A stretch of DNA of 64,000 nt from Myxococcales bacterium (lineage in GTDB: Bacteria > Myxococcota_A > Polyangia > Haliangiales > Haliangiaceae). Positions within the stretch are counted from its first letter, which is position 1; each line of letters opens with the position of its first letter. Shown piece by piece: positions 53,894-61,327 of this stretch. Under the pieces are notes generated by a model. The model had not been told where the DNA came from. It made no database searches and saw only the letters and a program-made list of their open reading frames with translations. A program made the translations under genes and the position numbers. The stretch spans positions 2,004,001 through 2,068,000 of the forward strand of contig JADJUW010000001.1 of NCBI GenBank assembly GCA_016716835.1, written 5' to 3'.

Positions 53894-55002
53894 AGGCGCT
53901 GCAGCCGCCGCGCGGCGATGGTGGCCAGGATGGTTGCGATCGCGAGCAACACCAAGCTTGGCTTGGCCACCTCAGCCACGCCGCCACCGTGGACGATGAC
54001 CGACGTCAGCCCATCGAGCGCCCAGCCATGTGGCACAAAGAGGCCAACGGTTTGCATCAGCGGCGGCATCACCATGCGCGGCACCATGCATCCGCCGAGC
54101 AGCGCCATCACCAAGATGCCCATCGAGCCCAGGCTGCCGACCTGCTTTTCGCTGCCGCCCAGCGAGGCGATAAAAAATCCAAACGCCACCGCGCAAGCAA
54201 CAATGGCGAGCACCATGAGCAGCAGCGCCCACAGGCTGCCGGCTACCTTCATGCCGAACACCGCGATGCCGATGGCGAAGAAAAAACCAAACTGCAGCAC
54301 GCCGACGACGAAGTACGGCGCCAGCTTGGCGGTGAGCAACCAGCCCAGCGACACCGGCGCGGCACGCAAACGCCGCCACGTGCCGCTGCGCCGTTCGGCG
54401 ACAAACGATAGCGCCAGCGTTAGCGAGAGGAAGAAGCCAAACAGCACGCCGTTGCCCGGCACGGTGACCTGAAACGAAGAAATCGCGGGCGCGGTGCTAG
54501 TTAACCGCGTGACCGCAACAAGCTCGTCGGCGGCGCTCGCGCCAATCGCCAGCCGCAAGAACAGCTTGCGCACCCCAAATTCCATCACCGCACGCTCGGC
54601 AGCGTCAACCTCGGCGCCCACTACCAGCTCGGCGGTCATGCCGTTATGGCCGGTGAAGCCGTCGGGCACGATGAGCGCAAAGGGCGCTTTACCCGAGGCC
54701 ACGGCCTCGCGTGCGGCGGCGGCGGGCGTGGCAACCAAGGTCAGCTCCGCGCCTAAAATGCGCTCTAGCAGGCCGCAGGCCAGGTTGGCGGGCTGCGCCC
54801 CGTCACACGACCACACCAAGGACGGCTTGGCCCTGGGCCGCCCCGCATCGCTGGGACCGAATTTAAAGATCGCGCCAAACACCGCCATGAACACAATGGG
54901 CAGCGCAAACAGCGAGAGCAGTGCGCCGCGATCGCGCCACAGCAAAGTCGATTCCTTTATCAGGCTGGCTTTAATAAGGCTGGGGCGCGACATGTGGCTC
55001 AC
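53890..55002 (-). CDS. ABC-2 type permease
   Basis: 370 residues. One N-terminal transmembrane helix (LLSLFALPIVFMAVFGAIFKFG), a large periplasmic domain of about 150 residues, then five transmembrane helices in the ABC-2 arrangement (NGVLFGFFLSLTLALSFVAERRSGTWRRLRAAP contains the family E-R-x-x-G-T-x-x-R-L motif). The ATPase gene upstream overlaps it by 4 bp (ATGA), making one transporter. Substrate unknown; it is 1.7 kb from the RiPP locus and could export the peptide, which is only a guess. Confidence 0.88.
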   Translation of the reverse strand: MSHMSRPSLIKASLIKESTLLWRDRGALLSLFALPIVFMAVFGAIFKFGPSDAGRPRAKPSLVWSCDGAQPANLACGLLERILGAELTLVATPAAAAREAVASGKAPFALIVPDGFTGHNGMTAELVVGAEVDAAERAVMEFGVRKLFLRLAIGASAADELVAVTRLTSTAPAISSFQVTVPGNGVLFGFFLSLTLALSFVAERRSGTWRRLRAAPVSLGWLLTAKLAPYFVVGVLQFGFFFAIGIAVFGMKVAGSLWALLLMVLAIVACAVAFGFFIASLGGSEKQVGSLGSMGILVMALLGGCMVPRMVMPPLMQTVGLFVPHGWALDGLTSVIVHGGGVAEVAKPSLVLLAIATILATIAARRLQRL

Positions 55003-55751
55003 TCTCGCAAGGTTCGACCGGTAAGCTGTAGGAACACGCCCTCAAGCGAGGCGGCCGTATGCGCCAGGCGCAGCTCGGTCACCGTGCCCTCGGCAATGAG
55101 CGCGCCGTGATCCATAATGGCGACGCGATCGCACAGTGCCTCGACCTCTTCCATGTAATGGCTGGTGTAGAGGATGCAGGTGCCTGCGGCGCGCAGGGCG
55201 GTGAGCGCATCAAAAATAAAGGCGCGGCTCTGTGGGTCGATGCCAACAGTTGGCTCATCGAGCACCACCAACGGCGGCGCATGCACCAAGGCGCAGGCGA
55301 CGTTGAGGCGACGCTTCATGCCGCCGCTGAACGTGCTGACGCGATCGTGGCGGCGATCCCATAAGCCGGCGATGCCAAGCGCGCGCTGCATCGCGGCGGG
55401 CAAGTCAGCCACGTCGCGATACATCGAGGCGAAATACGCGAGGTTTTGCAGGCTCGATAGTTCTTCGTAGATCGCGAGTTCTTGCGGCACCATGCCGAGC
55501 CGCTGCTTGGCCTCTGCGGGCTGCTGGGCGACGTCAAAACCGCCAATCGCGATGCGGCCGTTGGTTGGCGGCAAGACGCCGCAGATCATAGATATGAGCG
55601 TGGTCTTGCCTGCGCCATTGGGGCCGAGCAGGCCAACGATTTCTCCAGGGCGCGCCAAAAGCGACACCGCGGCGACGGCGGTGCGCGCGCCAAACTGACG
55701 GCTCACGGCCTCAACCACAAGCAACGCTGGTGGGGCTGCTACCTCGCTCAC
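54999..55751 (-). CDS. ABC transporter ATPase
   Basis: 250 residues. Walker A GPNGAGKTT, Q-loop MVPQELAIYEELS, signature STFSGGMKRRLNVACALV, Walker B LVVLDEPTVGIDPQSR and switch His ILYTSHYMEEVE. It is translationally coupled to the ABC-2 permease gene. The pair resembles ABC-2 exporters of drugs, lipids or polysaccharide. Start at 55751 (MSEVAAPPALLVVEAVSRQ). Confidence 0.93.
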   Translation of the reverse strand: MSEVAAPPALLVVEAVSRQFGARTAVAAVSLLARPGEIVGLLGPNGAGKTTLISMICGVLPPTNGRIAIGGFDVAQQPAEAKQRLGMVPQELAIYEELSSLQNLAYFASMYRDVADLPAAMQRALGIAGLWDRRHDRVSTFSGGMKRRLNVACALVHAPPLVVLDEPTVGIDPQSRAFIFDALTALRAAGTCILYTSHYMEEVEALCDRVAIMDHGALIAEGTVTELRLAHTAASLEGVFLQLTGRTLRE

Positions 55752-55809
55752 GCCACATGCATAGCAGCCACCCCACGGCGGCGATACCTCGCCATGCTAC
55801 AAAGCGCGC

Positions 55810-56652
55810 ATGTCGATCGTGGTGGTGCCGCAGCTCTCGGATAATTTCGCCTATCTCGTCGGCACCAGCCATGGAGGAGCCGCGGTCGTCGACCCCGCCC
55901 AGGCGGACATCATCACGACGCGCTGCCGCGAGCTCGGCCTATCCCTGCGCGAAATCTGGGCGACGCATCATCATGCCGATCACACGGCGGGCATTGCCGC
56001 CCTCTTGCAGCAATGGCCCAACGCCGCGCTGCGCATCCACGAAGTTGATTGGGTGGCCTTGTCGCGTCGCGACGCGGGATGCGCGCGCGCAATCGAGGTG
56101 GAGCCCTCGCGCCTCTTGCTTGCTACGACCGGCCAGCGCTTCGCGTTTGGCGAGCTGAATGTCGAAGTGATTTTCAACCCGGGCCATACCTTAGGTGCGG
56201 TCAGCTACTACGTGCACGCAAGCCGTGCGGGCGCGGGGGCTGCCGTATTCACAGGCGACACGCTGTTTGGCGCCGGCTGCGGCCGCCGTTTCGAAGGCAC
56301 CGCCGAGGTCTTTCATGCGTCGTTGATGGCGCTCGCCGCGCTGCCGCCGACCACGAGCGTCTACTTTGGTCACGAATACACGGCGAACAATCTTCGCTTT
56401 GCGTTGGCGGTCGAGGCTACCAATACGGCGGTGGCCGAGCGAGCCGACGCAACGGCGACGTTGCGCGACAGCGGTAGCTGGTCTACGCCGAGCACCATCG
56501 CGCTCGAACGCTCGACCAACCCATTTTTGCGCTGTGCCGAGCCAGCCGTGGCGCGCGTCGCCATGCAGCATGCCGGTGCCGCGGAGGTGACCTCTGCGAC
56601 GTCGGCCACCGCCGTTTTCGCAGCGCTGCGCACTTGGAAGGACACGTTCTAG
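55810..56652 (+). CDS. gloB: Hydroxyacylglutathione hydrolase (glyoxalase II)
   Basis: 280 residues. The two-metal motif THHHADHTAG is at about residue 56-65, followed by GHTLGAVSYY, the GDTLFGAGCGR block and the terminal ligand in YFGHEYT. The order and the C-terminal helical cap (AALRTWKDTF end) fit GloB. It hydrolyses S-lactoylglutathione to lactate and glutathione. The start overlaps the region of the ATPase gene start on the other strand by none but only 58 bp separate them, so it shares a promoter region with the exporter. Confidence 0.92.
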   Translation: MSIVVVPQLSDNFAYLVGTSHGGAAVVDPAQADIITTRCRELGLSLREIWATHHHADHTAGIAALLQQWPNAALRIHEVDWVALSRRDAGCARAIEVEPSRLLLATTGQRFAFGELNVEVIFNPGHTLGAVSYYVHASRAGAGAAVFTGDTLFGAGCGRRFEGTAEVFHASLMALAALPPTTSVYFGHEYTANNLRFALAVEATNTAVAERADATATLRDSGSWSTPSTIALERSTNPFLRCAEPAVARVAMQHAGAAEVTSATSATAVFAALRTWKDTF

Positions 56653-56668
56653 GTCGCCAAACTAGCAG

Positions 56669-56702
56669 TTGACTTGCTTAAATATGTCAGTTACTTCTAG
56701 GA
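56669..56702 (+). promoter_or_regulatory. Weak promoter and ribosome-binding site before the RiPP precursor
   Basis: TTGACT (56669-56674) is a good -35 match, with TTACTT 16 bp later as a poor -10. AGGA (56699-56702) lies 3 bp before the ATG. The stretch is AT-richer than its surroundings. Confidence 0.25.
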
Positions 56703-56705
56703 CCC

Positions 56706-56912
56706 ATGAAGATCCCAACTAAACGTCTCATCTTGAAGCGCGTCACCGTCGAAGACTTGAACACTGCCAGCGGCGCAGCCGAGTCTACCGCCTCGCCTTG
56801 CGGGCCTACCAAGTGGACCTGTCCTCCGCCTGCCACTGATCGCTACCACTATGACGGCACTCGAAATGAAGGCGGCGACGGTAAATACCCGTGCAAAGTC
56901 CATAGAGAATAG
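56706..56912 (+). CDS. Lanthipeptide-type (RiPP) precursor peptide
   Basis: 68 residues. The leader MKIPTKRLILKRVTVEDLN has the basic/hydrophobic L-x-L-K-R-V-T-x-x-D-L pattern of class I lanthipeptide leaders found beside LanC genes in diverse Gram-negative groups. A small-residue stretch follows (TASGAAES) that could hold the cleavage site. The core region has three Cys (C32, C39, C63) and seven Ser/Thr (S27, T28, S30, T35, T38, T44, T52), with C-G-P-T-K-W-T-C and Pro-rich P-P-P. The gene ends 35 bp before the LanC start on the same strand. The likely product is a thioether-bridged peptide; activity is unknown. Alternative: a non-modified secreted peptide, but the LanC neighbour makes that less likely. 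Confidence 0.7.
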   Translation: MKIPTKRLILKRVTVEDLNTASGAAESTASPCGPTKWTCPPPATDRYHYDGTRNEGGDGKYPCKVHRE

Positions 56913-56947
56913 TCGCGGCTGGCGCTGCCTCCGCTGTTTATAAACTG

Positions 56948-58216
56948 ATGGACGCTTACGCGTGGCATCCTATTCTTGAAGGCGATCGTGCAGCCCGCGC
57001 GCTCGACGCTCTGAGGGCGATTGCGCGTGACCTTGCCCGCGTACCGCGAGAGACCAACGTTGGCGTGCTTCGCCCTTGCGAAGAGGTCTTGTTCTGGGCG
57101 TATGCAACCGAGGTGCTGAGCGATAATGAGTCGCACGCCGCCTATGATCGAGCGCTGACCGCGCTGGTAAACGACGCCGCCCACGGCGAGGCACGGCGGC
57201 AAGCAGATGGCCTCCATGGTTGGCTTATGCCTGCTTGGGTCTTAAACCACGTCGCGCCCGCGGACGCCGCCAACTACTTACAAACCATGGATGAATTGCT
57301 AGAACAAACCCTGCGCGCAGCGCCGTCGCATGGGTACGATCTCATCAGCGGGTTGGCTGGCCAAGGCATCTATCTCTTAGACCGGCTGAAGCCTCGGGAT
57401 GCAACGGAAACTGACGTGTCTGGGGCAGCCCCGCCTTCGGCGTCGGCGAGCGCGATAGCGCTTGCGCATATCGTCTCGCACCTCGAGCGGCTCGCCCAGC
57501 ACGACGGCCTGAATCACACAACGTGGCCGCGGCATGCCTTAGAATCAAAAGGTGAACACCGAGAAACGGCTGTTTGCGTGTCGCACGGTGTGGTAGGCGC
57601 CGTTGGATTTCTCGGGCGGCTGTGCGGCACGAAATACGCTTCGCCAACTGCGCGAGAGCTTTTTGACAGCGCGTTGGCGTGGACAACAGCGCAATGGCGG
57701 ACCCGGTTGGCCGCCGAATCGCCGATTGAACCTGTATGGTGTCGCGGCGCAGCTGGGTCAGTTGCCGCACTTGCTGCGGCCGTCGCTCATGCTGGTGGCA
57801 AGGCCGAGGCGCTGCACGATGTAGCCGCGCGTTGCGCTCGGAATTCGCTGCAGCGCAGCCCACTAAACGACGTTGGCTTATGTCACGGAACGGCAGGGAT
57901 AGCTCACATGTTCAACAGGCTCTACCAAGCCTCTGGAGATCTTGTGCTGCGCGATACCGCCGTGGCCTGGATGACTCGGACTTTGTCGCAGCGGCATGCG
58001 CACGCCGACGTCAGCGAGTCAGACATTGGCGGCTTTGCGACGAGCTTTATATGCGCCGAAGGCAAGGAAACATGGAAAGGGTATCCAAACTTTCTCTCAG
58101 GGACTGTTGGCACTGGGCTAGCGTTGCTCGCGGCGATTAGCAGCGATGTCCCCAATTGGGATCGATTGCTGATCTGCGATTTCCCCGCAGCACCTATCAT
58201 CGATTCATCGTGGTAG
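56948..58216 (+). CDS. LanC-family lanthionine cyclase
   Basis: 422 residues forming the alpha/alpha-barrel. The catalytic and zinc residues are all present: Asp131 in YDLISGLAG, His213 in VCVSHGVVG, Cys265 in VWCRGAAG and Cys312-His313 in LCHGTAG. These correspond to NisC's acid/base residues and its Cys-Cys-His zinc site. LanC enzymes add Cys thiols onto dehydrated Ser/Thr to form lanthionine rings. It follows the precursor gene directly. The convergent LanC-like gene overlaps its end by 20 bp. No LanB dehydratase is seen in the window, so dehydration must come from elsewhere or not occur. Confidence 0.9.
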   Translation: MDAYAWHPILEGDRAARALDALRAIARDLARVPRETNVGVLRPCEEVLFWAYATEVLSDNESHAAYDRALTALVNDAAHGEARRQADGLHGWLMPAWVLNHVAPADAANYLQTMDELLEQTLRAAPSHGYDLISGLAGQGIYLLDRLKPRDATETDVSGAAPPSASASAIALAHIVSHLERLAQHDGLNHTTWPRHALESKGEHRETAVCVSHGVVGAVGFLGRLCGTKYASPTARELFDSALAWTTAQWRTRLAAESPIEPVWCRGAAGSVAALAAAVAHAGGKAEALHDVAARCARNSLQRSPLNDVGLCHGTAGIAHMFNRLYQASGDLVLRDTAVAWMTRTLSQRHAHADVSESDIGGFATSFICAEGKETWKGYPNFLSGTVGTGLALLAAISSDVPNWDRLLICDFPAAPIIDSSW

Positions 58217-59366
58217 CGATGTAGTCCGTCCACGGCGGCGGCTCCGCTTGGGTAAGTGAGATCAGCACGGCGGCGACGCCGAGGTGCCCACCGACGAAGG
58301 AGAAGCCCCACCCTTTGGCAGGTGGTGGCGGTAACTCAGGTGCGGCGGCTGAGTATTGGTCGATGCACCAGGATAGCCAGCGGCCGGCAGCGAGGGCAAA
58401 TTCGTCGCGCCCAGTCGCGCGATAGAGCTGGTGGTAGATGTGCAACAGCCCCGCAGCGCCGTGCGAAATTGTGACGTTTGGTTCCTGAATGTAGTCGGCC
58501 ATAGGGCGCTGGGTGCTGCGCAACGCCACCTCGATAGCTTGTGCCTGCCATGCGCGGTCTCCAAGCGCGGTGGCGGCGGCGTAGAGCGCAAGGCCGACAC
58601 CGGCATCGCCATGTGCCCACCCAGCGTCGGTCTTGATAAGACTTTGCGACTCACCTTCATACTCGAACCAGCCAAAACACGAATGCCCACCAGGGCGGAT
58701 GCGTCCGAGCAGCCATCGCGTGGCGTCGGCGAGCAGTGTTTTCGCGTCCGCGCGCGCAGGCACACGCGTTGACAATTGGGCTAACCCTACGAGCAAGGCG
58801 CCGGCCCCGTGACCAAGGCCCACCTCGACGGCGCGCCCACTCGATGGCTGGTATTCAGCCCAGTAACGCGTGCCACGTTGCTCGCCCGCCACCGCGAGCC
58901 TGGCGAGCAGATCACAAAGCATATCGAGCAGCGCGTCGTGACGTCGCGCTAGCGCATACGTTAGCCAACCGGCCACGCCATCCCATAAACCGATTGGTGG
59001 CGGCGAAGCAATGGTTACGTCCGCAACCGACTCAAACAAAACCTGGTCAAACTCAGCAAGCGCGGCGGCTGCCGTCGCCGAGGGCGCATGCGCTGCAAAC
59101 TGCGTCAAGAGCCATGCGGCGCCCACCGTGCCTCCAAAAAAGTTTCCGTTGGCATCTTCAGCGTTGAGCGTGCGGATTGCGGCATCACGGCCACGACCCA
59201 CCGCAGGTGCGTATGGGTCTTGGTGACGCGCCATTAACACCAACCCCAACTCGGCCAGGCAATTCGCAGGCACCTCTTCCGCGGCGGTCGCTTGAGCCTC
59301 CGCATGTCCTACAATCCGATCGACAATCAGATTAAGATTTGCGGCAGAAACATTGGGCAAAGTCAT
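58197..59366 (-). CDS. LanC-like protein without zinc-ligand cysteines
   Basis: 389 residues from the ATG at 59366; a TTG at 59387 is the alternative. The alpha/alpha-barrel repeats are kept: GLWDGVAGWLTYAL with Asp129, VGLGHGAGALLVGLAQL with His186, WAHGDAGVGLALY and ISHGAAGLLHIYHQLY. However, position 251 is Ala where LanC has its first zinc Cys, and residue 301 is Ser where the second Cys belongs. His302 remains. It should not bind zinc as LanC does, so it may be a substrate-binding or allosteric partner, or act on another substrate. Orientation is convergent with the intact LanC gene, with a 20-bp overlap. Confidence 0.83.
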   Translation of the reverse strand: MTLPNVSAANLNLIVDRIVGHAEAQATAAEEVPANCLAELGLVLMARHQDPYAPAVGRGRDAAIRTLNAEDANGNFFGGTVGAAWLLTQFAAHAPSATAAAALAEFDQVLFESVADVTIASPPPIGLWDGVAGWLTYALARRHDALLDMLCDLLARLAVAGEQRGTRYWAEYQPSSGRAVEVGLGHGAGALLVGLAQLSTRVPARADAKTLLADATRWLLGRIRPGGHSCFGWFEYEGESQSLIKTDAGWAHGDAGVGLALYAAATALGDRAWQAQAIEVALRSTQRPMADYIQEPNVTISHGAAGLLHIYHQLYRATGRDEFALAAGRWLSWCIDQYSAAAPELPPPPAKGWGFSFVGGHLGVAAVLISLTQAEPPPWTDYIATTMNR

Positions 59367-59397
59367 GTGTGCCTGCTGCAGCTCCAAAACTACTTCT

Positions 59398-59407
59398 GTT
59401 GGCCAAC
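59398..59407. promoter_or_regulatory. 10-bp perfect palindrome upstream of the LanC-like gene
   Basis: GTTGGCCAAC is a perfect palindrome 32 bp upstream of the ATG at 59366. A second, looser hairpin (TGGCC-N8-GGCCA) follows at about 59428-59446. It could be an operator for the LanC-like gene. Short palindromes also arise by chance in high-GC DNA. Confidence 0.2.
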
Positions 59408-59522
59408 GTCAACTTCGTCGAGCCTATGGCCTTAGCAGGGCCAATAGCATGTGACTAGGCGACTGTTGGTGAGCCTTGCACCTGATTTCTGTGGGATGCA
59501 ATGTTTTTTCGCGAACGCATGC

Positions 59523-59825
59523 TTAGGCCGTGGCTTGCTTGTTGAGTTCTAATTGAACGATGACAACGCCTACAATGCTTAGCAGCGCGACCAGAATAAA
59601 GGCGATTACCTGGGACATCTTGCCCTTGGTCACATGCTCGACGCCACCCGCCCATTTCCAGATCCAATAGATGTTGGCGATAGGTACGATTAGCAACCAG
59701 GCGGTTGGAATTTCTGCGCCGAGCTCGACCATTTCAGTCTTGGTGGAGACGTACCAGTAGATGCCATAGATGCCGAACGTCAAAAACGTATAAAGAATCA
59801 TTAAGCCGATGGAGCGATTTTTCAT
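59523..59825 (-). CDS. DUF4234-like small membrane protein
   Basis: 100 residues from the ATG at 59825. Three predicted transmembrane helices: SIGLMILYTFLTFGIYGIYWY, TAWLLIVPIANIYWIWKW and VIAFILVALLSIVGVVIVQL. The start S-I-x-L-M-I-L-Y-T-x-x-T-F-G-I-Y-x-I-Y-W is typical of DUF4234, a family of unknown role. It stands alone between the LanC-like gene and a divergent membrane gene. Confidence 0.8.
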   Translation of the reverse strand: MKNRSIGLMILYTFLTFGIYGIYWYVSTKTEMVELGAEIPTAWLLIVPIANIYWIWKWAGGVEHVTKGKMSQVIAFILVALLSIVGVVIVQLELNKQATA

Positions 59826-59927
59826 AATTGAGCGCTTCTCGCATAGGTACGGCGAAAAGAAAAGCCGAAAACAAACCTGTCGCACGCTATTACGCCTTGG
59901 CTGGTCTTGCGCGAATAATCCACTGCG

Positions 59928-60623
59928 ATGCGAACCGTAACCCCACTCGGCGCGGCACGCATGGCCGCGATGCTGGTCGTGCAGCGGCCAGGGATGGTCG
60001 CCTTGCTGACGGGCATTTCGTTTGTGCCGGCCATCGCCTATGGGGCGGCGACGGCGCGCGCCGGGGACGCGACCCTGGCGAGCTTGATGATATTCGCCGG
60101 CTTGTCGTTGGCCGGGATGTTGGTAATGACCTCGCTATCAACCCATGCGGTGGCGTACTTCATGGCGAATCAACATGCCTCCGTAGGCGCCAGCGTCCGG
60201 CATGGCTTGGCGTCGCTTTGGCGGGTGCTTGGCGCCACCATTTTGCTAGTGCTCATCTTGGGATCCGCCTTGGCGACCTATGTGATCCCCGCGCTGCTCA
60301 TTGCGGCGCTCTTGTACGTGGTTATTCCCGTCGTCGTCTTCGAGGATGTTGGGGTCGTGGAGAGCCTGTCGCGTTCGGCGGTGCTTACCAAGGGATATCG
60401 GGCGACATGCTTTTTCGCCAACCTCGTGTTGTTCGGCGGCATGACGCTGGCGGCCAATCGACTGTTCGTCTACTTGCCACCGCCCTACGACGTCTTGGCG
60501 GCAATGGCCGTTGTCATTGGCTGCATGGCGTTCTCGGCGCTGCATGCGGTAGCCAGCTACGTCATGCTGCGCGAGCAAAAAGAGGGCGCCAACCCAAACA
60601 GCCTCGCCGACGTGTTTTCGTAG
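59928..60623 (+). CDS. YciC-like multi-span membrane protein
   Basis: 231 residues with about six predicted transmembrane helices. Helix pairs (MLVVQRPGMVALLTGISFVPAI, TILLVLILGSALATYVIPALLI) and the motif ESLSRSAVLTKGYRATCFF, with a conserved R-S-x-x-L-T-K-G block after helix four, resemble YciC-type or glycerophosphodiesterase membrane domains. No enzyme domain is attached. It is divergent from the DUF4234 gene. Function unknown. Confidence 0.68.
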   Translation: MRTVTPLGAARMAAMLVVQRPGMVALLTGISFVPAIAYGAATARAGDATLASLMIFAGLSLAGMLVMTSLSTHAVAYFMANQHASVGASVRHGLASLWRVLGATILLVLILGSALATYVIPALLIAALLYVVIPVVVFEDVGVVESLSRSAVLTKGYRATCFFANLVLFGGMTLAANRLFVYLPPPYDVLAAMAVVIGCMAFSALHAVASYVMLREQKEGANPNSLADVFS

Positions 60624-60680
60624 ATTCGCCCAATCGCGCGCCTGGCCCTTGCTTTTGCGGGGTGAACGAACGCTCGCCGC

Positions 60681-61160
60681 TTACGGGGTTGTCGCTTTGC
60701 GATAGTAGAATTTTGCGCCAGCCACCGTGACCGTTCCGGTCTCACTGCTGGCTTTCACGTTCACCACGCCGTTGAACTTAATCTTGAGCAGATTGCCCTC
60801 GGCCGAATCCATCGCGCTGCCAAAGATGTCCTTGTTGCAATCGATGCAACGCGCACGCAATAGCAGCGAGGCACTATACTGAACCAAGGTGACGCGGTTC
60901 ATAGGCAGCCCTTGGCGGATGGTCAAGACATAGGCACCGTGGCTGGGCTGCTCGACGCACAACTCGGTTGGGGTGCGGGGGAACTGCCCCTTGGTCGCTG
61001 CCAATTCGTAGCACTGAACCGCAGTCGGCACCGACACAGGGGGCATGGCCGGCGGGGGTGCCGGTTGGGCCTGCGCCAACCCAGCGCAAAGACCAACGAC
61101 GATGAGCAAGGCCGCGATGCCAGAGCTTAGGGATTTTCGATTTCGGATATGGAAAGACAT
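60681..61160 (-). CDS. Exported protein of unknown function
   Basis: 159 residues. The signal peptide (SLSSGIAALLIVVGLCAGLAQA) is followed by QPAPPPAMPPVSVPT. The mature part has four Cys (VQCYELA, LCVEQ, ARCIDCNKD) and strands TLVQYSASLLLRAR and GTVTVAGAKFYYRKA. The C-x-x-C suggests a disulfide or metal site. It is downstream of the FecR/sigma operon on the same strand, 167 bp away, and could be a target of that sigma factor. Confidence 0.68.
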   Translation of the reverse strand: MSFHIRNRKSLSSGIAALLIVVGLCAGLAQAQPAPPPAMPPVSVPTAVQCYELAATKGQFPRTPTELCVEQPSHGAYVLTIRQGLPMNRVTLVQYSASLLLRARCIDCNKDIFGSAMDSAEGNLLKIKFNGVVNVKASSETGTVTVAGAKFYYRKATTP

Positions 61161-61327
61161 GTTGTCTCGACTCCTATCATGGCGAGTTTATTCACGCCAA
61201 TCGTTATTTCTTGCCAACAATCCTGCCTTTTCGCTTTCCGCTGCTTCTGATGAGTGTCTTGTGCGTCGGGGCATCGAAACTGCGCCATCAGCGCAGCCAA
61301 AATGCCCCGGCAGCGCCAGGCGCAGCG

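Noticed and set aside
53890..55751. The ABC-2 exporter as the transporter of the RiPP locus
   Set aside because: It is on the opposite strand, separated from the precursor by gloB, and has no peptidase domain; there is no positive evidence linking it.
59455..59667. A second precursor peptide upstream of the LanC-like gene
   Set aside because: The only frames between 59367 and 59522 are under 25 codons or lack Cys, and the longer one overlaps the DUF4234 gene in another frame.
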